Shown: positions 1 to 12,560 of the stretch, one piece after another
Position numbering within the stretch: the stretch's first letter is position 1
How the letters are laid out: each line of letters starts with the position of its first letter
The notes under the pieces: generated by a model
Told to the model about the DNA's origin: nothing
The model's database searches: none
The model's input: only the letters and a program-made list of their open reading frames with translations
Program-made: the position numbers and the translations under genes
Origin: Schistosoma haematobium
Taxonomy: Eukaryota; Platyhelminthes; Trematoda; Strigeidida; Schistosomatidae
DNA: 64,000 nt
Reading direction: 5' to 3'
Assembly (NCBI RefSeq): GCF_000699445.3
Contig: NC_067196.1
Span: forward strand, 41,073,806 to 41,137,805

Positions 1-1100
1 TTCTCATAAATAGTCTTTAGAAAAATTATCACTGCCTATAAATTTATAAAAAGATGGCATTTGAAGCGAATGGTATTGGGTTTGATTCCCGGAGAAAACA
101 TCAACTCTGAGATGCAGACACATCGAGCTGAAGAGTTTCAAATAGGACAAAACGTGCGTCATGGATTCCACTGCTAGCCACTATGCATCTTTGCTTAAAA
201 AGACATTGGTTGCTCTCATATCGATATGAAGAAATCATGTATAGAGATCTCAATCCGTTTTAGTATCTCTGATATATTACCTATTTTATTATCCAATGAG
301 CCACTACTAACATGATCTCTTCGTGAGTGTACTATGAAGAACGTAAATTGGGACAAAAAATTGGCTGATTTACGTGTTACGTTTAATCTACAGGTAGAAA
401 AAAGTGTTCACTTAATAAGTTTAATAATACCTATTTTTACTCTATAGTAACAAAAAGATAACTTTTTCTAATAATTTAAAGTATTTTGAACATTATACAA
501 GCGTTTTTCTGTTGCGCTTTTCATGTGATGTAAATCATTCATTGTTGAATTCTAGGCAGAAATTAAAAGCAGTTTTCTTGGTTCCAATTAACTCGTTCGA
601 GTACTATAGTTTAACCGTGATAATATATATATGCATATTTATTGTTCGTTTGTTTGTTTATATACGTTTCAAATTACCGACCATTTAATTTGATTGAACT
701 ATTATCTATGAAAGTATATATTATAGAAGTGAAATAAACAATTCATTCACAATCTGAAAAGTTAATGCTTCAGTCTGTTCACTGAAAATAATAAGAAATT
801 ATTCATTGACAATAAAACAGTATGTTTTTTATCTTATAAAATCACAATTAATTTATGATAAGTATTAGTAAAATTCTCTAGTAAATATTCAATTGTTTAT
901 TTTATTTTTTTGAATTTGATATAAAATATAAATTAGACATTCACAATACAATTTTCTATTTTTCATTTAATTTGGAAGTTATTTAATTGTATTGAAGTAT
1001 ATTTCAAATGTGAATGGAACCATCTAATTTTTCATTTAAATAGTAACGCTTACTAGAATCAACAAGTTAAACCATTTAAACTCTGCCCTCCAAGCTCAAA
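1..1100. other. AT-rich intergenic sequence, no gene recognised
   Basis: No credible coding region, RNA gene or recognisable repeat was seen on either strand. The composition is strongly AT-rich, like the other unannotated stretches of this window. Confidence 0.5.
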
Positions 1101-1104
1101 GATA

Positions 1105-1875
1105 TTCAATTAGAAGAGTTATAACGCCTAATGGTAAAAGTTGTAACTTTACGGAAGCCATGAGGCCGACACCCCTTCCAACAATCAGAGCAACAATTAA
1201 TGTAAATACGTGGAATGTCCGGCTAATGCAGGAGATTAGGAGGATCAATCAAATAGCTACGGAAATGAGGAGATACAACTTGACAGTGTTCGGAATCAGT
1301 GAAACTCCTTGGTTCCAAGCTGAACAGAAAAGGATAGATTCGTGAGAGATGCTACTGTACTTTGGTCACGAGGAAGAAAATGCTCTGCACACTCAGGGAG
1401 TTACCCTGATGCTGCCCACATCAGAGTGGGCATTTTCAATACGAACGTCAAGAAAGTTCTACCGTACGGAGCTGAAACTTGGAGAACCACCACAACCATC
1501 ATCAAAAATTTACAAGTAATTCTAAACAGTTGTTTACGCAAAGTACTCAATGTTTGTTGGCCAGACACCATCAGCAACAGTCAACTGTGAGAGGAGACAA
1601 ACCGAAAAAGTCGTTGGAAGTGGATAGGATATACATTGTGGAAATGATCAAACTGCATCACGAGTCAAGCGCTAACTTGATACCCAGAATGGGAATGAAA
1701 AAGATGAAGAACAAAGAACGCACTGCGCCGAGAATCGGAAGCAGACATCTAAATGATGAATAACAACAATGAAGGACTGTAATTAATTGCCCAGTACAGG
1801 GTTGGATGAAGGGTGCTGGTGGGCGGTCGATGGCTTTCCACGAAGGGTAACAGGCGTAAGTAAATAAGTAAGCGT
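1105..1875 (+). mobile_element. RTE/SR2-like non-LTR retrotransposon, internally deleted remnant
   Basis: The stretch begins with the RTE head also seen at 51415 and encodes the start of an apurinic endonuclease domain (TWNVR, then a RRYNLTVFGISET block). Near 1410 it jumps directly to the C-terminal region of the same polyprotein ([24 protein letters not shown]). It ends in a short TAAG/TAAA-rich tail near 1860-1875, as RTE elements do. The core endonuclease and all of the reverse transcriptase palm are missing, so it cannot move by itself. It keeps both ends of the element, which suggests an internal deletion derivative and not ordinary 5' truncation. Confidence 0.8.
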
Positions 1876-4281
1876 TAAGTAGCTCAGATATTTAGACATA
1901 GCAATATATTGGAGCACTGAAAGCCTTCATTCTATTTCGAGAATGATTGTACAAAGTTAACCAATAGAAGAACCTGAAAAGATGTAATACTCAATAATTA
2001 CGAATACTTCTCAAAATATTGAGCACCACTCACCATCAGAAACATTTAATCAAATTGAAAAACTTCAGATTCAGTACAATGTTAGCTTATTATTCATATT
2101 CACACGCCATAACGAACATAAATTCGATTTGTTGGTAGACTTATTATATAACTTGATTAACTTCATATCATTAGTGTCTGAAAGTTAACTTGACATTTTT
2201 TCTGCTCTTGGTGCTTGGATAGTATTTCATTCTATTAATTATTTCTTTACAACCAACAAATCTGAAATATTAGTGGTTTCTGAAACCTATTTGTTAGGTA
2301 AATGATATTCCGGTTAGAATTTTTATTAAGGTTGTAAGTTGCTCTCTGATAAATACAGATCGACATTTCTGTGCATATTTACGCTACTATATGCAGATTA
2401 GGAACTACATGGGCAAAGGTGATTCGGATTTAGCACTCTTCGACCTTATTATATTTGATAATTATGAATAGTACTAAGTGTCTTTAGGAATTATGCTTTT
2501 GGGAGGCACCATTGGTTAAGCTATACCCTTTATTCAGGTTAGCTTTCAGAAAGCCTATATAATATTCATATATTCTGTGAAATTCCCTATTATTATGGAA
2601 ATATATATTACGCGTACAGTGACGACAATCTACGCTAAGTAGTTGAAGTTCACTGACGAAAAGCCCGAAACCATGGTTAGCTTAAGTTGGCACTCGTTGC
2701 CCCAAGCCTATCTGTAATCCTGAGAGGACTCATGTTGTCAGTGGAATTCGAAATAAAGTTACACAATGTAACATTCAGAGACTCTGTCAATGAATATTTT
2801 CTGCCGGAACTGGCACTTCGTGAGACTAATATCTTTGCACTTACTAACCACTCTGTAGAAATATATATCAGGTTATCCAGTCCTTGTTACTGATCAAACT
2901 CCATAAATGGACGCTGTTTTATTTAAAATACTACACTGCCATCAATACTGGATCATTAGACGTTTTATACTGACATCTTCGTGTTCATTAGTTCATCAAC
3001 AAATAAAATAGTAATACCAATAAATTAAACTTAAAATATGTCTCTATTAGGCATTTGAGAATTGACTTCCTTTCGTTACTCTTTTTCAAGATATTTACCA
3101 TAGAATTAAACACTCAAAATTAGTTAATTTCTAAAATAAAAAAGATGAGAGAGTACTTTTATGTGATTAAAGTGCAGTTTTGTCAACTGAACACAAAAAA
3201 GTCGTACTTATGCACTAAACCATTGACTAAGTCACATGAATAAGCTGCCAATTGATAATGGTGATCAAACTTTACAAAACCCTTTTCAAAAAGTTTAAAC
3301 AAACGATTATCACTAGTTTGGTGGTACACCAATTATTATTTTTAGACATCTCAAGAATGTCACAGTATAAGATTACTATTATCATTACTATAGCATAACT
3401 TAATGATAGATATATCTATCTAATTCACTGAAACCTTTGCGGTCCATATAAAATGTTTAAAAGAATTCTGAATCGGAAAAGCAATAAAAAACCATCGAGA
3501 ATTGGACAGTTATGTGAACCTATGTCAAGATATATTATAATTTATTTAATGAAATGAACAGAATATTCAACAGTTGCCTAATATTATTTCTCTATTTAAA
3601 TTGAAATAACCCCTATGTGCACAGATGTTCACACCTTGATCATAAAAGAAAAGACGAATAGTGTATAGCATGGAAAAATAATTGACTAACTACTTGCAAT
3701 TAAAGCTATTTTCCTTTCAATAAATAACCTAATAAGTTCAACACAGCAAACAAGTAAGAGTTCATGTACGTGGTAGATACATTAGGTTTCATAGAATTAG
3801 CCTATTAATTAGACCAAAATATATTAAACGTAGTTCAAAACCTGAAATCTAGTAGTAGGGTGTTAAGTAACTGCATTCCTTAAATTTGAAACTACTTTTT
3901 AACTAGAACAAACTAGCAGTCAAATAATAATACGTACCCTTTAGGCCAAAGAAGCTGTATATTTTACTTTGATATAGCTACTCAACGATTCGCTTCAAAT
4001 TACTTATATGCTAACACCAGTGAAGCACAACAGGTACGAATTTATTAATAAAATACTTCAAATCCCGGTGATTAGTTAATAGTAAAGACAAAAAATAAGT
4101 TTTGGAAAAAGGGAAGTGTGTTTATATCTAAATGATAGATTATATTTTAAAAGTATTAGCAATAAAACAAATCATTATAGGAAATCATTTCAAAGAAAAC
4201 AAGATATCTTAAAAAATGTATACATAGTAAAGTAACAAAAAATAACCGAATAAATTTAATCTCGTCAGTTAACTGAACAGT
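1876..4281. other. Unannotated intergenic sequence
   Basis: Only short scattered open frames are present. One of 68 codons at 2687-2893 (+) has no recognisable motif. I see no gene or known repeat here. The 3' UTR of the minus-strand LRR gene may occupy the right edge: an ATTAAA-type signal reads on the minus strand near 4255-4265. Confidence 0.4.
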
Positions 4282-4790
4282 TCAAAATCGTACTTGCTGA
4301 GCACGTAGTACGTATTGCATAAGTTTCGAATGTAACTGGTCCAAACCAATTAAATGTACAATATGTAAAAGCCTGTGTGAAGTGATATACAAATTTGAAT
4401 TTGTTTCTTTGAGTATTTTGTTATTTGAGCTGAAAGATTCTTTTGTATCACATAGTTCGGATTGCAGAGATTGATTCTGCACCAATAATTTTTTATCTGG
4501 TTGAGCAAGTATATCAGATGTGTTAAAATCCTTACTATCGCTTAGTTGTTGACCAGAGTATGATTCTCTAGACTTTTTATTTAAACCTAAATTTTCATAT
4601 TCGAAAGTAAAACCAGTCCAAGCTTCAAAGGCAACTTTCAAACGTTTAATGTGGTTGTGACCTCCGGGAAACTGTTTTTCCAAGGATTCGATCATAATAT
4701 CAGAGAAACCAATTTTTTGAAGTAGACTGTGAGTGTTTTCTTTTGGAAAGTTGTTGATGAGTATTTCACACAGGGACTTTAATACAAATT
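4282..4790 (-). CDS. LRR gene exon 3 (C-terminal, possible death-like domain)
   Basis: The open frame starts after a good acceptor (pyrimidine-rich tract, then ACATATAG, with AG at 4792-4791) and runs 169 codons to a TGA at 4284-4282. The split first codon needs one base from the preceding exon, which is what exon 2 supplies. Residues 697 to about 775 include LLQKIGF, IESLEKQFPGG and AFEAWTG, spaced like helices 2-5 of a death domain. The rest is polar with Leu-rich helical stretches. A possible donor (CAA|GTACGA) lies just before the stop, so more exons are not excluded. It could also belong to a separate gene. Confidence 0.55.
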
Positions 4791-7700
4791 CTATATGTTA
4801 AGTGAAAAATCAATTGCGGAAAAACCAAAATGTAATTTTTTTGTGATTAAGAATTAATACTGTCCTGGCAGTAGCTTTTATTACAAACAGATTTCCGTTC
4901 AAGAAGCAACAAATAGGTATGGGGTAGTGGATAAGTAATGACTAGTATAATTATCGACCTTTTCCGAGATTAGACAAGAAATATCTATAGTTTCGTAGTG
5001 GATAGATTATCATTAAGGTGTTAAGTATGACTTCCTGAAATTTAGACTCCGTAATACTCTTATCCGAGGGTTTATCAAATGAAATCAGTCTACCAATAAA
5101 AAGTTCTTAAAGAATGTTGTAGAAAACATATTTAATGTATCTAATAAGAAGTAAACATCCATTTAATAATAGACGGATCAGCAACATGAACACTATATAT
5201 CAATATATGAACTCGATTCATACTAAATACACTTAATGGTATAATAATTGAACTAACTATAGTAATTAATACTTTATATACCACACACACTATTTCTTAT
5301 GTAATTACATTGCATTATTTGTATCCCAAGAGAAAATTGAGTACATGTAAGCAAAGAAGCCAAACCACAAAAGTATTAGTGAAAGTTACTTTAAGCAGCA
5401 GTTAAAAAGAATACCAACATGATTGGACCAACAATAATACATTTTTAGTGGTCATAGAAACGTAAGAAAGGAATGTGCACACAGCAGTGTAACCAATTGT
5501 GAAGCATCACATAATATTCGCAACAACTGTGAAACTTAATGTTCCGTACACAGATAATCTCAAAGTTTTTATAGGCTAGAGCAACGTTATAGTCTGACAA
5601 TTTTCCTGAACATACACTTAATACCACTAAGAGAATTACATTTGGAATGAATTTGTAAGCCGGTACAAGTTCATAGTATATTTGAATGACTTCGGATTCT
5701 TACTGACACTTACGGTGTATAACTTATTTGTCATCATGTTATTGGATGTGTCGCGTCGGTCATATTAAAGATGTAGTTTTCGAATTCATACATCAAAAAA
5801 ATGAGACCGCTCAACTCAAAATTTTTTTACTTTATACATTAAAAAGTATTAGATCTGAAAATGAGACAAAACAACTTTCATTTTGTAAAACTTATCCAAA
5901 CACTAATTTTTAATCCCATTCTTAAGCAGAGCCATCTGTTTCTTTTTGCGAACCTTTTGTGGTCCAGATGATGAATATGGACCTTTATATATTTTAAATT
6001 AATTAATAACCTTGATCTCTAAGCAAGGATGGCTGAACAAATACCTAAATGACTGTAAAAACAAATGAATTCCAATGGTTAAATAAGATCACAGGATAGA
6101 CAAACATCTATCTTCATCGCCAAACATTTGGTTGAGACCGGTCATTAGGTTGATATCAAGTCGGCCTTTATAGTTTTGTACAAAAGCATTTAAGGGCATA
6201 TACCAAGGTTTAGTGAATCCTTGGGTATGCAAAAACCGAAACTCTTTATGCGTTCAAAAACAATTTTATTTCACCCTTAACCTACCTTGGTAATAGTGAT
6301 TTATTATTCAGTGTGGTTTTCACGTTTTTGTGTAACGAATTAGTATTTGCATTCGCTCACCTTTTAGTTGTCTAGTTAACCCTTTATTTTTCATATAAAA
6401 ATGTCCTAACAAGTATGTGTGATCAGATTGTTCGAGATGTACTGCACAAATATGTTACATTAGCTTGGTAACCTTTGTCCGCTTATTGTACGATCAAAAT
6501 TTCTCAAAAAGATCAATTGTTTTGTGTGAGGAAACAGTTTGGTTTCTACAATTTATAGATCACGTATCGGAATCTATCACGGCATTCTGAAGGAGTAAAT
6601 TTCATTACAAGTGCTTACGTAAACAAGACTCCTAAAAATTATTAAGAAACGCATGTTATGTATAGTATTCCCTAATTCAGTCACATATTTTCTTCACAAA
6701 CAATTTGTCACAATATGTTTCACTAATTTTCACTTTCTACTTCCGCTTATTTTACTTCTAAAGTGAGTTTTTAAATTCAGTAAAAATGTGTCTACTGATT
6801 AATCATTCATAAGCAATGTAGAATCTGGCAAATGTATACACTGGCCCAAGTTGCCATACAACATTAACGCAACGAGATGAGATTATTAAGTTCAATATCA
6901 AAGTATTAGTAGTAGTATCGGTGCCAAAAAAGCACCTACGTAAAACTTCTGTAAGTATGATGCAAATCTGAACGCCAAGTGTTTACTAAATTGGTTCTTG
7001 ACTATTTTTCTAAAGGCGTTCACGTTGTTCGAAAGTTTATCTGATATAGTACTATTCAGGGTGACTTTACACATTATATTTCTCCATAAGGAGTAAGTCA
7101 GTCATCATCAACTTATTCACTAGATAGCAGCTTTCAGGATCTGGTGTTATTATAGGAATTTTTACATAGGCTTGTTCCAGAGACTTATCTAGCTCACCAT
7201 TTTGGTGTGGTTTAGCATCATAACAAGCATGGTGAGTTATGGTATGTTATACCACAGTGAAGAGATAAAAAATGATATACGTTATGGTGAACAACGACGA
7301 TTGGCACAGTCACCTTGCTTTTAAAGTCACCTAGAAATCTCATACAAAACTTTACTTACGAAGTTACAGTACTTACCATCAAACGTTTTGTAGTTTGTTA
7401 GGTAAGAGTACACTGAAAAAAAACTTTCTTCACCAACTTCCACTGGAGGATACAAAAGTGGATTCTGATCAAGAGTCAATATTTTCAGGGTTCTCAAGCT
7501 TCGAATGTTTTGATCCAGGTAGTCAATGTTGTTATTGTGCAGATATAAATGTGTTAAATACTTGGACCTGTGTAAATTTGGAGGTATACATCGTAGACGA
7601 TTATGACTGACGTTTAGTCGCCGTAACATCATATTATGAAATACGTCAGGTAACATATACAACCCATTTGATTGAAGGGATAAATGAACCAGATGTGTAA

Positions 7701-9499
7701 GATTTCCAATCATTGATGGCAAACCTTTGGCAGCTGATGTTTCTGACAACGTGTTTTTCAGTAAAACAGCTCCTACATTTTCCTCGAAATTACTTTCGTA
7801 TTCTGAATCAAATGAGTCTTTTATTTCAGGATAAAGTAGTAGGCTTTTTTGATACCATCCATCAGGACATTCTGGAGGTAGCAGTGGTCTGCCTTCCGTT
7901 TGATCATAGAGAAGCACACGAAGTCTTGGTATGGAGCAAACAACCAACGGAAAATGGTTGAAGTCATTATCTGAGAGATTCAAATACTTGAGTGATTCCA
8001 ACTTAGATAGAGTTTTTGGAAGAGACGATAACTTATTTTTAGAAACTTCAAGTGTACAAAGATTCGTACACGATCCTAAGCCTTCAGGCAAAGACTTCAG
8101 TCGCCTGCAGTCTGATATAGATAAATGAGTAAGTTCCTTGAGGTTGTTTATTTCATTTGGAACTTCTGAAATAGGATTAGCGTCCAAACACAAATACGAC
8201 AAACGGCTTCTTCTACAGAACAGGGACATAGGAATGACCTCAAATTCATTGTGACCAAGATCTAACTGGCGAAGTGTGTTTGACAATCTCTCAAAATCCT
8301 CTGGAAGCGAACTTAATTTGTTAAACTGTAACTCCAAAACTACCAGATTGTTGAGTTCGCAGATTGAAAGTGGTAGAGTGGAAATAATATTAAACGCTAG
8401 ACACAAAGAAGTTAACTGAGGAAAACTGAGACTTTCGTTAGCCACTTTCCCTATACCGTTTTCGCTAAGATCAAGAATAACAAGATTCGAACACAAACTA
8501 AGATCATCAGGAACAAATGATAAACCACATTTCGATGCAGAAAGTTGCTGAATTTGAATGAGTTTTCCAAACGAAATTGTGGAGGATTCCACTGGATTAC
8601 CACTAATATCTAAGTACTCCAAAGATTCTAGCTTTTCTAATTCTACTGGAAAATCAATTACTCTATTGTATGCTAAATTCAAAGTACGCAAATTAACCAG
8701 TGAGCATATTTTAGCTGGAATACTGCCCTCTATTATATTATGAGATAAACTCAGTTCTAACAAAGAGATACAACCAAAAATTTGCAGAGGAATATGATCA
8801 AAAACATTTCCATCAAGTTGTAAAAGTAGTAAACCGGTTAGATTCGAGAAAGAGCGAGGAAGGGTCGAAAGTTTGTTATTCGTTATACGTAAAGCCGTGA
8901 GAACTTCTAGACACCCAATCTCCTCCGGAAGACAGATAATTTCGTTGAATGAACAAGAAAAAGTTTTTAACCTTCCAAGCTTCCATAATGAACGTGGGAG
9001 TTCAGTTAACTTATTTTCAGTTACATCAAGAGACTGTAGGTGTGATAATTCGCATATAGCAGTGATATCCACCAGACAATTTTTCGAAACATTAAGCAGC
9101 GTAAGCGACGTCAAGTAAACGATATCCTCAGGTACACTGCTCAAACAATTGTTCGAAATATCCAGCAATGAAAGATGTCTGAAAGAAGAAACGCAGATTG
9201 GAAACAAATTCAATGACATTTGATTAAGGATAAGTATTTGCGCATGCTTAAACCTCGATAACTGTTGGGTGAATTGTGAAATTTCAGACTGCTGTATTAT
9301 CAGAATGCGAATATCACTGTCATCGTGACGTTTTGTGGTTATGACATTTGTCTTGATCCCTCTAATGAAAATACAGCTTTTTCCACCATAATTGCACTCT
9401 GTTATTCCTCTTCGAGAGGGAATGCTTAAAATAATCTTAATTTAAACTGAATTCTTACTTATCAATGATATGTTTCCGAGTAAAGTCCCAATCCTCCAT
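4282..9499 (-). CDS. Leucine-rich-repeat protein gene, three exons, possible C-terminal death-like domain (LRRD1-like?)
   Basis: This model joins exon 1 (9459-9499), exon 2 (7377-9424) and exon 3 (4282-4790). Splice sites are consensus, phases match at both joins (2 then 1), and the sum is exactly 866 codons including stop (865 residues). Residues of about 60 to 690 are tandem LRRs of the LxxLxLxxNxLxxLPxxIxxL type (SHOC2/Erbin style). They are interrupted by an acidic insert of about 70 residues before the last repeats. The last LRR closes with the usual NPL..PP...G...YL signature. Residues 697 to about 775 form a short helical stretch that could be a death-like fold. LRR proteins of this kind act as intracellular scaffolds. 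A match to LRRD1 (LRRs plus death domain) is an inference from architecture and length. No signal peptide or membrane segment is visible. Confidence 0.75.
4791..7376 (-). other. Intron 2 of the LRR gene
   Basis: By the gene model this 2.6-kb stretch is intronic. I saw no recognisable mobile element, RNA gene or additional exon in it, only short unsupported open frames such as those near 5445-5627 and 5728-5913. Confidence 0.5.
7377..9424 (-). CDS. LRR gene exon 2 (leucine-rich repeats)
   Basis: This 2,048-bp exon encodes almost all the leucine-rich repeats. An internal Met at 9219 gives a 630-codon open frame, but in-frame LRR sequence continues upstream of it to 9424, so that Met is not the start. 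At the 3' end a strong donor (G|GTAAGT, intron from 7376) lies 45 bases before the in-frame stop at 7327. The conserved final LRR ends just before the donor. The repeats use Leu, Asn and Pro at consensus positions throughout, with no frameshift, so the exon appears functional. Confidence 0.85.
9459..9499 (-). CDS. LRR gene exon 1 (13 codons plus 2 bases)
   Basis: An ATG at 9499-9497 opens a 41-bp coding exon (MEDWDFTRKHIID plus two bases) ending at a GTAAGA donor. The next exon begins after a 34-bp intron (9458-9425) ending in TTTTAAG. Splicing gives an Asn codon across the join and keeps the long frame open, whereas without splicing a TAA in the intron stops the frame. Very short introns near the 5' end are usual in schistosomes. 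The transcript may extend further upstream as 5' UTR. Confidence 0.65.
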
Positions 9500-9896
9500 T
9501 TTAAATTTCCGGGAAAACAGTAAAATATATTTCCGAGAAATTGAAACTGACTCAAACAACAGCGGGAGTAACATGGAAGAATCCAGTCTAAATATTTCTA
9601 GGCACCACTGTGTATGGGTAACTTGAAATATATGCGTTGTATATATACGTGTGTTTGGTCATCTGACATCCGTTGTTCGACTGCTTTCCAGAATTAATAA
9701 ATGCTATGTCAAATCTGAGTCATCACCAGAGCGTTTGAGAGATGATTCATGGTTAAAAGGATGGATTTTTAAACCATGTTCGTTGTCGTAATTCAAGCAA
9801 TCATGTGCCAAATGCGAAGATTGTTATTACAAAGTTTATACAAATCTTATAACATCTACATAAAAAAGGTAAATCATGGCAGAATGTTCAGGGTTG
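9500..9896. other. Upstream region of the LRR gene
   Basis: This holds the presumed 5' UTR and promoter region of the minus-strand LRR gene, bounded on the right by a solo LTR. No core promoter motif could be assigned with confidence. Confidence 0.35.
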
Positions 9897-10204
9897 CAGA
9901 TGTAAAGTGATATCTAAAATATGTAATCCTGTTAGTCTTCGATATTGATAGTGACCGAAATAGAATAAGTGAACAACACCTAGTTGGAGGCACTCAGTCA
10001 AGCATCCACACCAGATCTCATTTGGGTTATGAGTGCCTCGAATCCCCCACAAAAACTAGCCACCACAGATCGTTTACTACTCGACGTATCGATCATCTTC
10101 CAAACACGTCCCCTAACTCCTTTATCTCTGGATTTAAGGTTAACAATTACATTGATGTTGTGGACAACAGAATTGTCAGACACTGTATATTCGAGACATC
10201 GTAA
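9897..10204 (+). mobile_element. Solo LTR of a divergent gypsy-type element (copy A)
   Basis: The stretch aligns along most of its length, with substitutions and small gaps, to the 323-bp LTR at 45898-46220. Shared blocks include a CTGT.AG..TTCGA.ATTG segment, a TAG.TG.AGGC.CTC.GTCA.GCATCC.CACCAGATC segment and a GTCA.ACACTG segment near the end. No matching internal region follows, so it is a solo LTR of a related but older family. The left boundary of the segmental duplication falls inside it. Confidence 0.6.
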
Positions 10205-11559
10205 AGACTTTTACGAGATCTTCATACATATTAATAATGTTATGTCCATACATGTTTTTCCTCATGACCATTCCCTTGTTGTCCCGTAGTATGTATTGTT
10301 GCTTCTATTGTTGCTCGTAGTTTGGTATGCTTGTTTATCTTTTTGCTCAACCTGAAATTATTAATACCATATAGTTTACAAATTCTGAATCCTAATTAAT
10401 TCCTTGAGGTTGCTGGTTATTTTCGTGGCTGTTTTATACTTCTCTTACTTTAATACCGTTTTCTGGTGATTGCCATATTGAATAGCTGTGTTTTAGTTGT
10501 TGCTTTATGTGTTAACTGCTTCTGTTCCATATTGCTAGCCTTGAAGAGTATGCCTCTTGCTATTATTAACTGGTGTCTGCTCATCATCGGAGGAAATTGA
10601 TCCACACTTTTTCTTTTGGCTGAACATTTTTCTTTGGGTGATAGGAATATTTTTCTGTTGTGATAGTAGGGTTGTGTCGATTGCCTACACCCGTTGAAAA
10701 CGTATCGTTCAGTACCTCTTGTGTACTCTCCTGAACGTCCGTCACGTTATTGAGAAGTCATTTGACTTGCCATAACCCTGATCGATATGCTTACATTTGA
10801 AGGAGTGTGTTGTATGGGATTCAATGCCTTCTTAATAGCACAAACGATGAGGTGCGATTTCACTATCTGGACGCAAAATATGTTGAGTAGTAAGTTTATG
10901 TACTCTTCAAGCAATAGGTAGCCTAGTATCAAGCGTATCGTATCTAGTGCCTGTTCATTATCAGTTGAATAATTTCTTAAGGGCGTCTGATGTTACTAGA
11001 ACGGTAAGAAAAATACCCATTGCTCTTTACGTCCCGTTGTTGCAATTTTACTCATCATATAGATAACTGAAGAACAGGAACTTTGTTTATGTTCGAAATG
11101 GTATACAGTAGATCATAGCATCAGGACTCAAGTTAAGTACTGTAGGTTCTGTATTATGGTCTGCTCAATTGTTTACTATCTGGTATCTGTTGAGTAGTTA
11201 TACCATCAAATAAATGTTAAATTTTCGACCCGGTAAAGTTAGCAACATAGTTTTCCCATGGTGATTTCGACTTCAGTTCCATGCGTGAACTTACATATCG
11301 TAAGAGAATCACGTAGTCGTTGATTATGTGGCAACATATGAGTAGCTTCGTAGTATCTCATTCCTAATTAATAAGATGCGCCTGGAACTAGTGGACAAGC
11401 ACCTGTTATTTACTTTAGGAACGGTTTCGCTAGTTATCAATTCTCGATTTTCTGCTGATCTAGAAAATGCATACATTCGAATATGATTACACAGCATTCC
11501 ACTAGATATTGATCCCACCTCACGGAGTATCCTTTTGGATTACTTATATTGGAAGTTAT
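10205..11559. other. Unannotated sequence within duplication copy A
   Basis: This is the same as 55032-57845 in copy B apart from the copy-B insertion. Only short frames are present, including a 61-codon frame (10747-10932, minus) conserved merely because of the duplication. Nothing recognisable was found. Confidence 0.4.
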
Positions 11560-12560
11560 GATTGATAAACCCCACAAACCTATGGGGCTTGGAAACTCAA
11601 GATAATACTCGTTTGACGCATAAATGACTTTCCGAATGATTCATTCCTAAAACGATTATGGCACTTCGTTGTCTAAATTTATCTAGATCTTCGTTTATTA
11701 CACAGCAGATATTAAGACTGGAACTTAAATGGAATGTAAATACCACCTTTATGTCGACAGGAGATATCAAGATTACGTCAATTGAAAGGCAGTTGCACAC
11801 ATAATCTACACCGTGAAAGAGAGAGGTCTAATTATCGAGCCCTAGAGGACACTGCTGGTGATGTCCCGAGGATTGAAGATGTATTGCTTTATTTTCACCA
11901 TCTGGGTTCGGTACTTTGAGAAGCGTGTTATACAGTTATGCATTTTATTTGCCATTCTAAATGGCTTTAATGTAAGTAGTAAAGATGAGTATTGCACTTT
12001 CACAAACGCTTCAGTGAAGTCAAAGTATAGAGCAAAAAGTAATTTCCCTTGACCCCTATTTTTCACCATGTAATCAAAATATTATAGATGACAGGTTACG
12101 TGTAACTGTTGAAAATGAATTCATGATGCGATGAAATACTAAACCAGTGCCTGTCCGAATGACTGCCAAACACCGTTGTAATAACCTTCAAAGTTCTAGG
12201 CAAGACGGATGTGTAGTTAATCAGATGTTATTTGTCTCCGTCTAGTCTAGATCCTCTTTTAAAGTATGGAACAATGTATGCAATTTTCCACTGCCAAAAG
12301 AAACTATCTGTCTCGGAAGGGGATAAAGAATTTCAGTATGGAGAATGTGAATGTCTGAACCACTAAATCTAATCAAACTGACGGGCAATCCATCATATAT
12401 ACTTCTGAAAGTAGGTTTTAAATGTCTCATTGCAGCTCTCACAATACTCAGTGGAAATTCTATGTCTTCTGATGCATGTGTTGAAAATGATGGTTGTATA
12501 TACATACTACCTAATTTCAGTGAATGTCTGAGCAGATGTGCCACCAAGCGTCCCGTATGG
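11560..12560 (-). mobile_element. Decayed CR1-like non-LTR reverse transcriptase (copy A)
   Basis: On the minus strand, broken frames give reverse-transcriptase blocks in the right order: an ALK/RHLKP..DGLP..LIR segment near 12400, a YFDFTEAF (FDF.KAFD) segment near 12020, SSVLQGS (S.VPQGS) near 11850, and a VDIKVVF remnant replacing the catalytic (F/Y)xDD box near 11750. Stops and frameshifts separate them. It is non-functional. Copy B carries it at 57846-58850. Confidence 0.6.

Noticed and set aside
2687..2893. 68-codon plus-strand frame starting MALVAPSLSVILRG
   Set aside because: No motif, no supporting splice signals and no match to the repeats in this window.
9219..9219. Met at 9219 as the start of the LRR protein
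   Set aside because: LRR-like sequence continues in frame upstream, and an upstream exon with ATG and a 34-bp intron gives a better model.
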